Shown: piece after piece, positions 1 through 6,854 of the stretch
How the letters are laid out: each line of letters begins with the position of its first letter
How positions within the stretch are numbered: position 1 is the stretch's first letter
Origin: Damh-18 sp036275695
GTDB taxonomy: Bacteria > Patescibacteriota > Minisyncoccia > Phycocordibacterales > UBA918
Assembly (NCBI GenBank): GCA_036275695.1
Contig: DASUDI010000026.1
Coordinates: 1 to 12,087 of the forward strand
Length of the DNA stretch: 12,087 nt
Reading direction: 5' to 3'
Made by a program: the position numbers and the translations under genes
The notes under the pieces: generated by a model
Seen by the model: the letters and a program-made list of their open reading frames with translations, nothing else
Told to the model about the DNA's origin: nothing
The model's database searches: none

Positions 1-1465
1 GCGTATCTCAGGGAAAATTGCACTCGTTACTGGTGGAGCAGGATTTGTCGGTTCTCATGTATGCGAACGGTTGGTGAAAGAAGGGTATGAGGTAATCTCT
101 CTCGATAATTATTTTACAGGCTCTCCTCAAAATCATGTAGCGGGCGTTACCTATCGCACGGGACATACGAAAGATATCGCAAAACTTATACCAGAAACCC
201 CACACATTATTTATCATTTAGGTGAGTATGCACGCACAGAAAAAAGTTTCGAGGATATAGAGATTGTTCTGGATTTTAACGGGGTGGGTACTATGGCGGT
301 ACTTGAATTTTGGCGAAGGACACGTTGTAAATTAGTGTATTCAGGTTCGAGTACAAAGTTTGCGGACGGAGGAGAGGGTGAGCGTCAGAGCCCCTACGCA
401 TGGACAAAATCCATGAATACTGAGTCAGTAAAACGATATGGAGAGTGGTTTGACTTATCCTATGCAATAACCTATTTCTATAATGTATATGGTCCCCGTG
501 AGATGTCTGGGGCATTCGGCACTCTTATTAGTATTTTTGACTCGCTCTATCAAAAAGGTCAGCCACTTACTGTGGTGAAACCAGGCACACAGGTGCGTAA
601 TTTTACTCATGTTGCCGATATTATTGAGGGTCTGTTTCTTGTCGGTGAACATGGGGAAGGAGACTCATTTGGCATCGGTTCTGATGAGGCGTATACGGTT
701 CTCGATGTGGCACATATGTTTGGGGGTGAGATTATTTTAATGCCTGAAAGAAAAGGAAACAGACAAACATCATTAGTTGAAACTTCACGAACAAAAGCAC
801 TCGGATGGAAACCAACACAGTCACTTCCGATATATATCGCTTCACGCAAACAACAATATGTGCCCGCCGCACCATCAGAGAAGCGTATCCTCGTCTTTTC
901 AACAACATTTTATCCAAATGACGGGAAAGCAGAGCAGGCACTAATAGAACTTATGCGTGCGATGCCCCACGTTCATTTTGATGTTATTACGACTTTTTTC
1001 TCAAAGGAGGGATTATCTACATCAAATGAGATACCGAATGTGCAGGTGTATCGCGTCGGATATGGAAATACCTTCGATAAATTTCTACTCCCTTTCCTGG
1101 GAGCGCATATCGCACGAAAATTACAAAAGAAACATAGGTATTATTTCGTGTGGTCACTTTTTGCAAGTTATGCAGCACTCGGGGCGCTTTTTTCACGTCA
1201 AGATATGTCACTCCCAACGCTTATAACAATCGCGGACCAAAAGCTCGCAAATATCCCATGGTATATTCGATGGATTATGAGGTACATTCTCAAAAGAACC
1301 GATCAGGTTTACGCAGATGATACCGAGGAAGTGAGGATCGCACAGACGCTCACAGAACGCGCCTCACTAATTCGTTCTATTGGCGAAGGAGACGCGTTTG
1401 TGAACCAGATTCGTTTTGCGTACAGTAAGTACTTAAAAGAAAAAGTTATCAACCATGAAACATAA
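1..1465 (+). CDS. NAD-dependent sugar epimerase/dehydratase fused to an N-terminal GT4 half-domain (5' partial)
   Basis: The reading frame is open from base 2 to the left edge, so the true start lies outside; 487 residues are visible. Residues 1-283 form an extended short-chain dehydrogenase: the NAD-binding loop TGGAGFVGSH (10-19), HLGEYAR in the middle, a Ser-rich strand YSGSS, the catalytic YAWTK (Tyr132, Lys136) and YNVYGPRE, as in UDP-glucose 4-epimerase relatives. It probably interconverts nucleotide sugars in the cytoplasm; the exact sugar cannot be read. The domain ends normally (KALGWKP), then a short linker (RKQQYVPAAPSEK) leads to residues 295-487, which resemble the N-terminal Rossmann half of the glycosyltransferase encoded next (RILVFSTTFYP, AEQAL, MPHVHFDVI, FVWSLFASYAA). 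The protein stops where a GT4 hinge would start, so the donor-binding half with the EX7E motif is absent. The stop overlaps the next gene by 11 bp. The epimerase call is firm; the role of the half-domain is unknown. Confidence 0.92.
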   Translation, partial: RISGKIALVTGGAGFVGSHVCERLVKEGYEVISLDNYFTGSPQNHVAGVTYRTGHTKDIAKLIPETPHIIYHLGEYARTEKSFEDIEIVLDFNGVGTMAVLEFWRRTRCKLVYSGSSTKFADGGEGERQSPYAWTKSMNTESVKRYGEWFDLSYAITYFYNVYGPREMSGAFGTLISIFDSLYQKGQPLTVVKPGTQVRNFTHVADIIEGLFLVGEHGEGDSFGIGSDEAYTVLDVAHMFGGEIILMPERKGNRQTSLVETSRTKALGWKPTQSLPIYIASRKQQYVPAAPSEKRILVFSTTFYPNDGKAEQALIELMRAMPHVHFDVITTFFSKEGLSTSNEIPNVQVYRVGYGNTFDKFLLPFLGAHIARKLQKKHRYYFVWSLFASYAALGALFSRQDMSLPTLITIADQKLANIPWYIRWIMRYILKRTDQVYADDTEEVRIAQTLTERASLIRSIGEGDAFVNQIRFAYSKYLKEKVINHET

Positions 1466-2618
1466 TCGCGTACTTGTATTTTCGACTGATGATCATCTGT
1501 ACCCCGCGGGTGGAGCTGAACAAGCATTTGGAAACATTACGGAACGGCTCCCGCATGTCACATTTGACCTTATATGCGCTCGCCTGCGCCCTCATACTCC
1601 GCGAAAAGAAGTGGTACGAAATGTGCATATACATAGGTTAGGCGTAGGTTTTCCCATTTTTGATAAAATAGTCCTTGCCCTTTTTGGTCATTGGTACGCG
1701 CAACGATGCATGCGGAGGTATTCATACGACCTTGTTTGGTCAATCATGGCAAGTTACGGTGCTTTTTCAGCATCACGTATTAAGAAAAAAAATGGTATTC
1801 CCTTTCTACTTACGTTACAAGAAGGAGATACTTTTGAACACATCTATAGGAGGGTGCGGTATGTACGAAAAGCATTTAACGCTATTTTTGAGTGTGCGGA
1901 TGGAGTGCAGGCCATTTCACGCTATCTGCTTAGGTGGGGCAAGGAAATGGGGTTTGTGGGGAGTGTGGGTAAGGTTATTCCCAATGGCGTGGATATTGAT
2001 AGGTTTATGTACCCATACCGCGATGTTGAAATTATCAAAAAACGAGTTTCGTTTGGTTTTCCACAAGATGCATTTGTGTGCATCACCAGTTCTCGTCTTG
2101 AAATAAAAAATGGCATAGCGGATGTGATTGACGCGCTGAAATTATTACCCGTAAATGTATGCTTTGTAATTTGTGGCAGTGGGTCGCTTGAATCAAAAAT
2201 TCGGGAAAAGGTCATGCGTCACCATTTAGAGCGTAGAGTATTTTTTGCGGGATTTGTTAAGCCAGAAGATCTGCCGTTATTTTTAAACGCGTCCGATGTG
2301 TTCATCCGTCCATCACTTTCAGAAGGTTTGGGAAATGCGTTTCTTGAGGCAATGGCCGCAGAGATTATTACATTAGGCACCGATGTGGGTGGCATCCCTG
2401 ATTTTCTTAAAGATGGGGAAACTGGTTTTATTGTTGGAGTCAAAAACCCACAAAGTATCGCGGAGGTTGTTGAACGAGTGATGGGACTTGATGACGCTAC
2501 TCGCAGCGATATACGCAAGCGCGCAAAAAATATGGTGCGTGACCGGTATAATTGGGATGATATTGCACACGATATGGAGTTGTTATTTAATGAGGTAACA
2601 AGGGTATGTACGCCATAG
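1455..2618 (+). CDS. GT4-family glycosyltransferase
   Basis: A 387-residue retaining GT-B glycosyltransferase of normal length, which would transfer a sugar from a nucleotide donor to a growing glycan at the inner membrane face. The N-terminal half carries the glycine-rich loop after RVLVFST (YPAGGAEQ, 17-23) and VWSIMASYGAF (94-104). The hinge is VIPNGVDIDRF (174-184). The C-terminal donor domain has ITSSRLEIKNG (210-220), CGSGSLESKIR (240-250) and the EX7E motif SEGLGNAFLEAMA with Glu290 and Glu298 both present, followed by GTDVGGIPDFLKDGETGF. Its N-terminal half is paralogous to the C-terminal part of the preceding fusion protein. It starts 11 bp inside that gene; the start has no Shine-Dalgarno (context tcaaccATG), so translational coupling is likely. 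It overlaps the next gene by 13 bp. Donor and acceptor are unknown. Confidence 0.95.
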   Translation: MKHNRVLVFSTDDHLYPAGGAEQAFGNITERLPHVTFDLICARLRPHTPRKEVVRNVHIHRLGVGFPIFDKIVLALFGHWYAQRCMRRYSYDLVWSIMASYGAFSASRIKKKNGIPFLLTLQEGDTFEHIYRRVRYVRKAFNAIFECADGVQAISRYLLRWGKEMGFVGSVGKVIPNGVDIDRFMYPYRDVEIIKKRVSFGFPQDAFVCITSSRLEIKNGIADVIDALKLLPVNVCFVICGSGSLESKIREKVMRHHLERRVFFAGFVKPEDLPLFLNASDVFIRPSLSEGLGNAFLEAMAAEIITLGTDVGGIPDFLKDGETGFIVGVKNPQSIAEVVERVMGLDDATRSDIRKRAKNMVRDRYNWDDIAHDMELLFNEVTRVCTP

Positions 2619-3808
2619 TCCTCGACGGTCAGTTGAAGAGCGCGCTTGCGGCCACGCGCTCTTTGGGAAGTGCGGGTGTTGCTGTGTGGGTGGGTGCGGA
2701 GCGCGCGACGGGGATGGCGCTTCATTCCAAATACGCAACACATCGATTTACCTATCCCTCCCCCTATGTCAGCCAAGAGGCATTTGCGGAGGAAGTCATC
2801 CGTGTCGCGCGTCTCTGCGCCGAGAAACCTGTTCTCTACGCATTCAGTGACGCGACATACCTTTCACTTTATATGTTTCGTCATCGAATAGCACCGCACG
2901 CATATATCGAATTCCCAGAGGAGGAGTCCGTGCATATTGCTTTTGATAAAGCGGCGACCTACTCACTTGCGCGTATATCAGGCATCCCCACAATTCCTAC
3001 ACATATTCCTGCCCACAAAGATGAGTTGCATCGAATCGCGATGTCCGCATCGTACCCCATGGTCGTAAAGACGCGCAGAAGTGTTACATGGAGGGATGGT
3101 GTCGGTGTATTTGGAAGTGCGTCATTCGTTCATTCACCACAGGCACTTATTGAGCGATGCGTGGCACTGTTACAGAAAACTGGTGAAATGCCGCTCATAC
3201 AAGAGTTTGTGCGCGGTGAGGAGTATGGTGTTGAAATGCTTGCGAAAGAAGGCCACGTGTACGCTGTGGTGGCGCACCATCGCATACGATCCCTTTCGCC
3301 CACGGGAGGCGCCTCGGTACTAAAAGAGACACTCGACGAAGGTGTGCTGTATCGAGAACTTTGTGAACATGCTGAAACGCTTGTTAAGAAATTATCATGG
3401 ACTGGTCCTATTATGGTTGAGTTTAAAGTAGAGCAAGATACGCGCACGCCATACCTTATGGAAATAAATGGGCGTTTTTGGGGGTCGCTCCCACTCTCAA
3501 TATATGCAGGCGTTGACGTGCCCGTGCGATACTATGAAGCAACGGTATCGGGTGGTGGTATTGACGTGGTAACGCATGGAAGCGTGGGTGTGGTGTCTAT
3601 ACATCGTTTAGGTGATGTGTATAATTTGTTTCGAGTGCTTTTTGCGAAAGATGTAATGCGCGCAATACTCTACCCACGACGAACAAAAGCAATACGAGAT
3701 TTTTTCAGACTTCCACCACGCACGCGCGGTGATGTGTGGTGGTGGCGCGACCCGAAGCCAGCACTCATGGAAATAGTTGATACGTTTGCTAAGATGAGGG
3801 GTACATAG
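2606..3808 (+). CDS. ATP-grasp superfamily carboxylate-amine/thiol ligase
   Basis: A 400-residue protein with an ATP-grasp fold, an enzyme class that activates a carboxylate as acyl phosphate and joins it to an amine, thiol or hydroxyl. An N-terminal Rossmann-like preATP-grasp domain (about 1-110) is followed by the ATP-binding half with YPMVVKTR (Lys155 as likely nucleotide contact), LIQEFVRGEEYGVE (197-210) and the Mg-binding strand pair IMVEFKV (Glu271) and YLMEINGRFWGS (Glu286, Asn288). It looks like the COG3919 type of predicted ATP-dependent carboligases often seen among polysaccharide genes. About 90 residues after the ATP-grasp core (311-400) are not recognised. It starts 13 bp inside the previous glycosyltransferase, with GAGGT at 2592-2596, 9 nt upstream. 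In this setting it could attach an amino acid or other acyl group to an amino sugar, but the substrate is not visible. Confidence 0.9.
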   Translation: MYAIVLDGQLKSALAATRSLGSAGVAVWVGAERATGMALHSKYATHRFTYPSPYVSQEAFAEEVIRVARLCAEKPVLYAFSDATYLSLYMFRHRIAPHAYIEFPEEESVHIAFDKAATYSLARISGIPTIPTHIPAHKDELHRIAMSASYPMVVKTRRSVTWRDGVGVFGSASFVHSPQALIERCVALLQKTGEMPLIQEFVRGEEYGVEMLAKEGHVYAVVAHHRIRSLSPTGGASVLKETLDEGVLYRELCEHAETLVKKLSWTGPIMVEFKVEQDTRTPYLMEINGRFWGSLPLSIYAGVDVPVRYYEATVSGGGIDVVTHGSVGVVSIHRLGDVYNLFRVLFAKDVMRAILYPRRTKAIRDFFRLPPRTRGDVWWWRDPKPALMEIVDTFAKMRGT

Positions 3809-3810
3809 AT

Positions 3811-4611
3811 ATGGAAATACGAGGTATCATACACGCACATTCAAACTATTCGTATGACGCAAAACTGTCTCTCGTACGTTTGCGAGAGGAGTATATACGC
3901 GCAGGACTTCGGTTTGCATGTATGACTGAACATACTGACGCGATGAGTGTTGAAAGCGCGCGCTCGTTTGTGCGTGAGTGCGAATTGCTTTCGGATGAGC
4001 AGTTTATATTTATCCCTGGGTTTGAAGTGCCGTACAAGCGCGCACACGTGCTTATGATTGGACAGCGGATTTTTTTTGACGCCTATGCGCCGACGATTGA
4101 GGTATTGCGCCGGTGGACAAAAGAGTGCCCCATGGTTATTCTCGCGCACCCCGTGCGAAATCACTTTGAGGTTGATGAGGGGCTACTTTCTGAAATAGAC
4201 GCACTCGAAGTGTGGAACCAACAATATGAAGGGAAGCGTGTCCCGCGCACGCGCTCACTGCGTCTTTTTAAAACACTGCGTGAGAAAAAAATAGAATTGC
4301 TCGCAACCGGTGGCGTTGATTTTCATAGAAGAGAACACCTCGGCGCGCCTTTTGTGACATGTGAAGTTGCCATACTTAATGAATCGCAGATTATAGAACA
4401 GTTGCGCAAGGGAGCGTATACGATTTCATCAGCGCACACATCCTTCGAGGGGACGCTTACCAATATTGACGCGATGGTGCGCGCGCACAGGGGGGAGAGT
4501 GCCGTATCGGTGAGTATCATTATGCTCGGGAAGTGGGTGAACAAGATATGTGCCACATTCGGGTTCTCACTTCCAAAATCATGGAAGCGAATGATACGAA
4601 GGACGTTGTAG
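3811..4611 (+). CDS. PHP-domain metal-dependent phosphoesterase
   Basis: A 266-residue stand-alone PHP hydrolase. The metal ligands expected of the family are all present: HAHSNYSYD (His8, His10, Asp16), TEHTD (His41), PGFEV (Glu72), ILAHP (His113) and GGVDFH (Asp170, His172). PHP enzymes bind a trinuclear metal site and cleave phosphomonoesters or nucleotides; some act as capsule tyrosine phosphatases (CpsB/YwqE), but no feature here decides between these. The last 40 residues are basic and include a moderately hydrophobic stretch (SVSIIMLGKWVNKICATFGF), perhaps a peripheral membrane contact. It begins 2 nt after the ATP-grasp stop and has a good ribosome site (GAGGGG, 3796-3801). Its stop codon is built into the 5' arm of the terminator hairpin. 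The tight pairing with the ligase suggests a shared pathway step. Confidence 0.92.
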   Translation: MEIRGIIHAHSNYSYDAKLSLVRLREEYIRAGLRFACMTEHTDAMSVESARSFVRECELLSDEQFIFIPGFEVPYKRAHVLMIGQRIFFDAYAPTIEVLRRWTKECPMVILAHPVRNHFEVDEGLLSEIDALEVWNQQYEGKRVPRTRSLRLFKTLREKKIELLATGGVDFHRREHLGAPFVTCEVAILNESQIIEQLRKGAYTISSAHTSFEGTLTNIDAMVRAHRGESAVSVSIIMLGKWVNKICATFGFSLPKSWKRMIRRTL

Positions 4612-4650
4612 CAAAATGCCCGATGACTTCGTCATCGGGCATTTTGCTAC
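4608..4650. terminator. Bidirectional intrinsic terminator between convergent genes
   Basis: A perfect 20-bp inverted repeat (4608-4627 and 4631-4650) with a 3-nt loop (ttc). The inner stem GCCCGATGAC is GC-rich and is flanked by AAAA on the left and TTTT on the right, so each strand gives a stem followed by a U-tract. The 5' arm includes the tag stop of the PHP gene, and the 3' end lies 4 bp from the stop of the minus-strand deacetylase, so one element can end transcripts arriving from both sides. Confidence 0.88.
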
Positions 4651-4654
4651 GCGC

Positions 4655-5674
4655 TCATTTGCCTGCTTGGTCATAAGCCTCGGTCATAGTGAGGCTCTCC
4701 ATGCCGTAAGCATGTTTGAGTGCGATATAGTGGTCAATGATTTTTTTAAGAGTGGTGAAGTTTTCAATTTGATCAATACCCATGTTATGGGGATGCCACC
4801 AGAGATGAAACACCTCGCCGTTTTTTGCGGCGTGTGTCATGGCACGTGTAATGCGTCGAATCTTTAACCATTCAAGGAAGCGTAATTTGTTACTCCACGG
4901 TCGCAAAAAACGACTTGCGGGCACATTATACAATACACCTTCTGTGGGTGGCGTAAGTAAATAGGTATGGTGTCCACTGAGGTTTATGTAGTGGTCAATA
5001 AGACGAAACGCACGTATGAGAAGTGATTGTGCCGCATCTTTTCGCGCGTGATACCAGAGGTGTGTCTCATTTCCACGATAGACACGAATCCCTTTTTTGT
5101 AACACACGCGCAACGCTTGAGTACATGCTTGGTTGCGTGGAAACACCACCGCGGTTGGGTAGAGACTGTATGTCTTTGCGATACGCGCGTGTGCGTCGAG
5201 ATCTGCCTCGAAAACCGAAGGCTCATTATGCTCGCCATCCATGCAATAGAAATGCGAAAATGTATGGTTACCTATTTCCTGAAATGGAACGCGTGTGATA
5301 GCTTGCACCATGCTTGCGCCGTAATGATAAGGATCATCCGTTTCATTATTTCCAATACGTGTTGTGTCGATATAGTGGTACGAGGACATGCGCGCGTCTG
5401 TGTAGTGTGGACGGAGGTGTGGTGGAGGGAGGTGCGCGCATAATTCTTTTTTATCGCGGACCATGAGCATACCGACAGTTGCCCACGTGGCGTGTATCCC
5501 ATAGGAGTGAAAGAGGTCAAGGGTACGTGGTATTGCGGTACGTTCACCGAGTATGCGCTCGCCGTAGGAGTCAATGGTTTGCTTATCAAACATGCCCCAA
5601 AAAAGTTCAAAATCAAGCGATACAACAAAATAACCCCCTGTTTTTTTCATGTATGTAACCATATCGCATTTCAT
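4655..5674 (-). CDS. Polysaccharide deacetylase family protein (NodB-type fold)
   Basis: A 339-residue metal-dependent deacetylase-like protein, the only minus-strand gene of the window. Motifs in order: SLDFELFWG (Asp21 as likely catalytic base; a D-x-E variant of the usual TFDDG), EIGNHTFSHFYC (His137 and His141 as metal ligands), VVFPRNQ (Arg180; a variant of the RPPYG motif) and HLWWHPHNMG near the end (His294/His296). Such enzymes remove N- or O-acetyl groups from glycans; the spacing of 150 residues between motifs 3 and 5 is long. No signal peptide is visible, so a cytoplasmic precursor may be the substrate. The start at 5674 has the context gaacaccATGaaa; Met9 at 5650 (MKKTGGYFVVSLD) is an equally plausible start. 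It converges on the PHP gene through the shared terminator and diverges from the next glycosyltransferase gene. Confidence 0.9.
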   Translation of the reverse strand: MKCDMVTYMKKTGGYFVVSLDFELFWGMFDKQTIDSYGERILGERTAIPRTLDLFHSYGIHATWATVGMLMVRDKKELCAHLPPPHLRPHYTDARMSSYHYIDTTRIGNNETDDPYHYGASMVQAITRVPFQEIGNHTFSHFYCMDGEHNEPSVFEADLDAHARIAKTYSLYPTAVVFPRNQACTQALRVCYKKGIRVYRGNETHLWYHARKDAAQSLLIRAFRLIDHYINLSGHHTYLLTPPTEGVLYNVPASRFLRPWSNKLRFLEWLKIRRITRAMTHAAKNGEVFHLWWHPHNMGIDQIENFTTLKKIIDHYIALKHAYGMESLTMTEAYDQAGK

Positions 5675-5729
5675 GGTGTTCGTATAGAGTATGGAAATTC
5701 ATAAAGATATCAGGCATACTAGGGACATC
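5675..5729. promoter_or_regulatory. Divergent promoter region (weak)
   Basis: This short gap separates divergent genes, so promoters for both must lie here or inside the coding ends. On the + strand TATAGA (5683-5688) could be a -10 box, placing transcription start near 5695 and favouring the ATG at 5730 with AGGGA (5721-5725) just upstream. On the - strand TATACG (5686-5681) lies 6 nt before the ATG at 5674, the geometry of a leaderless message. No good -35 box is seen for either. Each -10 candidate matches the consensus at only 4 of 6 positions. Confidence 0.3.
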
Positions 5730-6854
5730 ATGAGGCGTCTCTTGGTTGCTACACCGCTCTATCCTCCACAAATTGGAGGTCCTGCGACATATACTATTTT
5801 TCTCGAAAAACATCTTTCTCAATATGGTTACAAATGTTGCGTGGTTCCTTTTGTGCGCGTATTGCGATATCCAAAAATACTGAGACATATTTTGTACACG
5901 TGCATGATTGTGTGGCATGCACGGGACGCAGATATGCTCTACGCACTTGACCCCGTGAGTGTGGGGCTCCCTGTTTGTATTGCTTCATTCATTACTCGAA
6001 AACCATACCTGCTCCGCGTGCCAGGTGATTACGCGTGGGAGCAGGGTCAGCAACGCTTTGGAGTTACGCAAAATCTCGATGAGTTTGTGCGCGACAAGAA
6101 GCAATCATTTATGGTGCGTGTGTTGCGATGGGTACAGTGTTTTGTGGCGCGCGGAGCGCGCCACATTATCGTCCCAAGCGCGTACCTCAAAGGTATTGTT
6201 ATCGCGTGGGGTATTATTCCTGAGCGTGTTACACCCATATATAGTGTTCTTAAGGAAATAAACGTACCAGAAACAAAAGAGTCGCTTCGTAAACAGTACC
6301 ATTTCGGAGATGAAATAATTATTACTTCCGCGGGCAGACTTGTTCCTTGGAAAGGTTTCCAAATACTTATTGAAGTAATTGCAACGTTCAGACAAAGAGG
6401 TATTCCCACGCGACTGTATATCATAGGTGACGGTGTGTGTCGCTCGTCACTCGAAGCGCATGCACACGCGCTCGGAGTGGCGCGTGAGGTGGTATTCTGT
6501 GGCGCACTCTCGCGCGATGAAATGGCGCGATATATTAAGGCATCTGATGTGTTTGTACTCAATACCGCATATGAAGGACTTTCGCATCAACTCCTCGAGG
6601 TTATGAGTCTCGGTACACCTATTATCACGACACGAATTGGAGGTAACCCAGAACTCATTGTCGACGGGGTGACAGGGAAGATGGTTGCGTACAATGACAG
6701 TGACGCGTTTGTAGCGTGTCTTACTGCGTACCACGAATCCCCACAGGAATATTATGCGTACGCGGAGGAGGCGAAAAAATCAGTGCGCAGGTTTCATGAA
6801 GATATCATTGTGCGTAATCTCATAACATTGTTACAGAACGTATGGAAGTCATAG
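5730..6854 (+). CDS. GT4-family glycosyltransferase
   Basis: A retaining GT-B glycosyltransferase, 374 residues from this start. I chose the ATG at 5730 because MRRLLVATPLYPP matches the usual GT4 N-terminus and AGGGA precedes it; an in-frame ATG at 5691 would add 13 residues (MEIHKDIRHTRDI) that look unlike the family. From the 5730 start, the glycine-rich loop PPQIGGPATY is at 12-21, RVPGDYAWEQG at 96-106, a strand-loop SAGRLVPWKGF at 200-210 for the donor phosphate, IIGDG at 231-235, and the EX7E motif YEGLSHQLLEVMS with Glu282 and Glu290 intact, followed by TRIGGNPELIVDGVTG. It should add a sugar to the same glycan as its neighbours; donor and acceptor are not known. It overlaps the next GT gene by 13 bp. 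A 10-bp perfect inverted repeat lies inside it at 6143-6165. Confidence 0.93.
   Translation: MRRLLVATPLYPPQIGGPATYTIFLEKHLSQYGYKCCVVPFVRVLRYPKILRHILYTCMIVWHARDADMLYALDPVSVGLPVCIASFITRKPYLLRVPGDYAWEQGQQRFGVTQNLDEFVRDKKQSFMVRVLRWVQCFVARGARHIIVPSAYLKGIVIAWGIIPERVTPIYSVLKEINVPETKESLRKQYHFGDEIIITSAGRLVPWKGFQILIEVIATFRQRGIPTRLYIIGDGVCRSSLEAHAHALGVAREVVFCGALSRDEMARYIKASDVFVLNTAYEGLSHQLLEVMSLGTPIITTRIGGNPELIVDGVTGKMVAYNDSDAFVACLTAYHESPQEYYAYAEEAKKSVRRFHEDIIVRNLITLLQNVWKS
6143..6165. repeat. Perfect 10-bp inverted repeat, 3-nt loop, inside a GT gene
   Basis: Arms 6143-6152 and 6156-6165 (TGTGGCGCGC and its complement) enclose the loop gga. It lies in coding sequence for FVARGARHI. There is no T-tract after it, so it does not look like a terminator. 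Confidence 0.7.

Noticed and set aside
2636..2663. 9-bp inverted repeat with 10-nt loop near the start of the ATP-grasp gene
   Set aside because: The loop is longer, there is no T-tract, and a 9-bp arm over many possible loop sizes is not surprising in GCGC-rich coding sequence.
2219..2776. 185-residue open frame on the minus strand
   Set aside because: It spans the 3' half of a clear glycosyltransferase and the start of the ATP-grasp gene, is Ser/Arg-rich with no motifs, and is best explained as the shadow of the real genes.
4616..4867. 83-residue plus-strand frame starting inside the terminator
   Set aside because: It starts in the hairpin loop region and overlaps the deacetylase C-terminus, which carries a conserved motif; no ribosome site.
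5027..5443. 138-residue open frame on the plus strand
   Set aside because: It is entirely opposite the well-supported minus-strand deacetylase and has a Cys/Arg-rich, low-quality translation.
5899..5923. 8-bp inverted repeat CGTGCATG/CATGCACG with a 9-nt loop
   Set aside because: Short arms, coding sequence, and no neighbouring signal; compatible with chance.
6047..6562. 171-residue open frame on the minus strand
   Set aside because: It lies wholly opposite the donor-domain region of a GT4 gene with intact motifs; its composition (Ser, Arg, Ile runs) is that of antisense codons.
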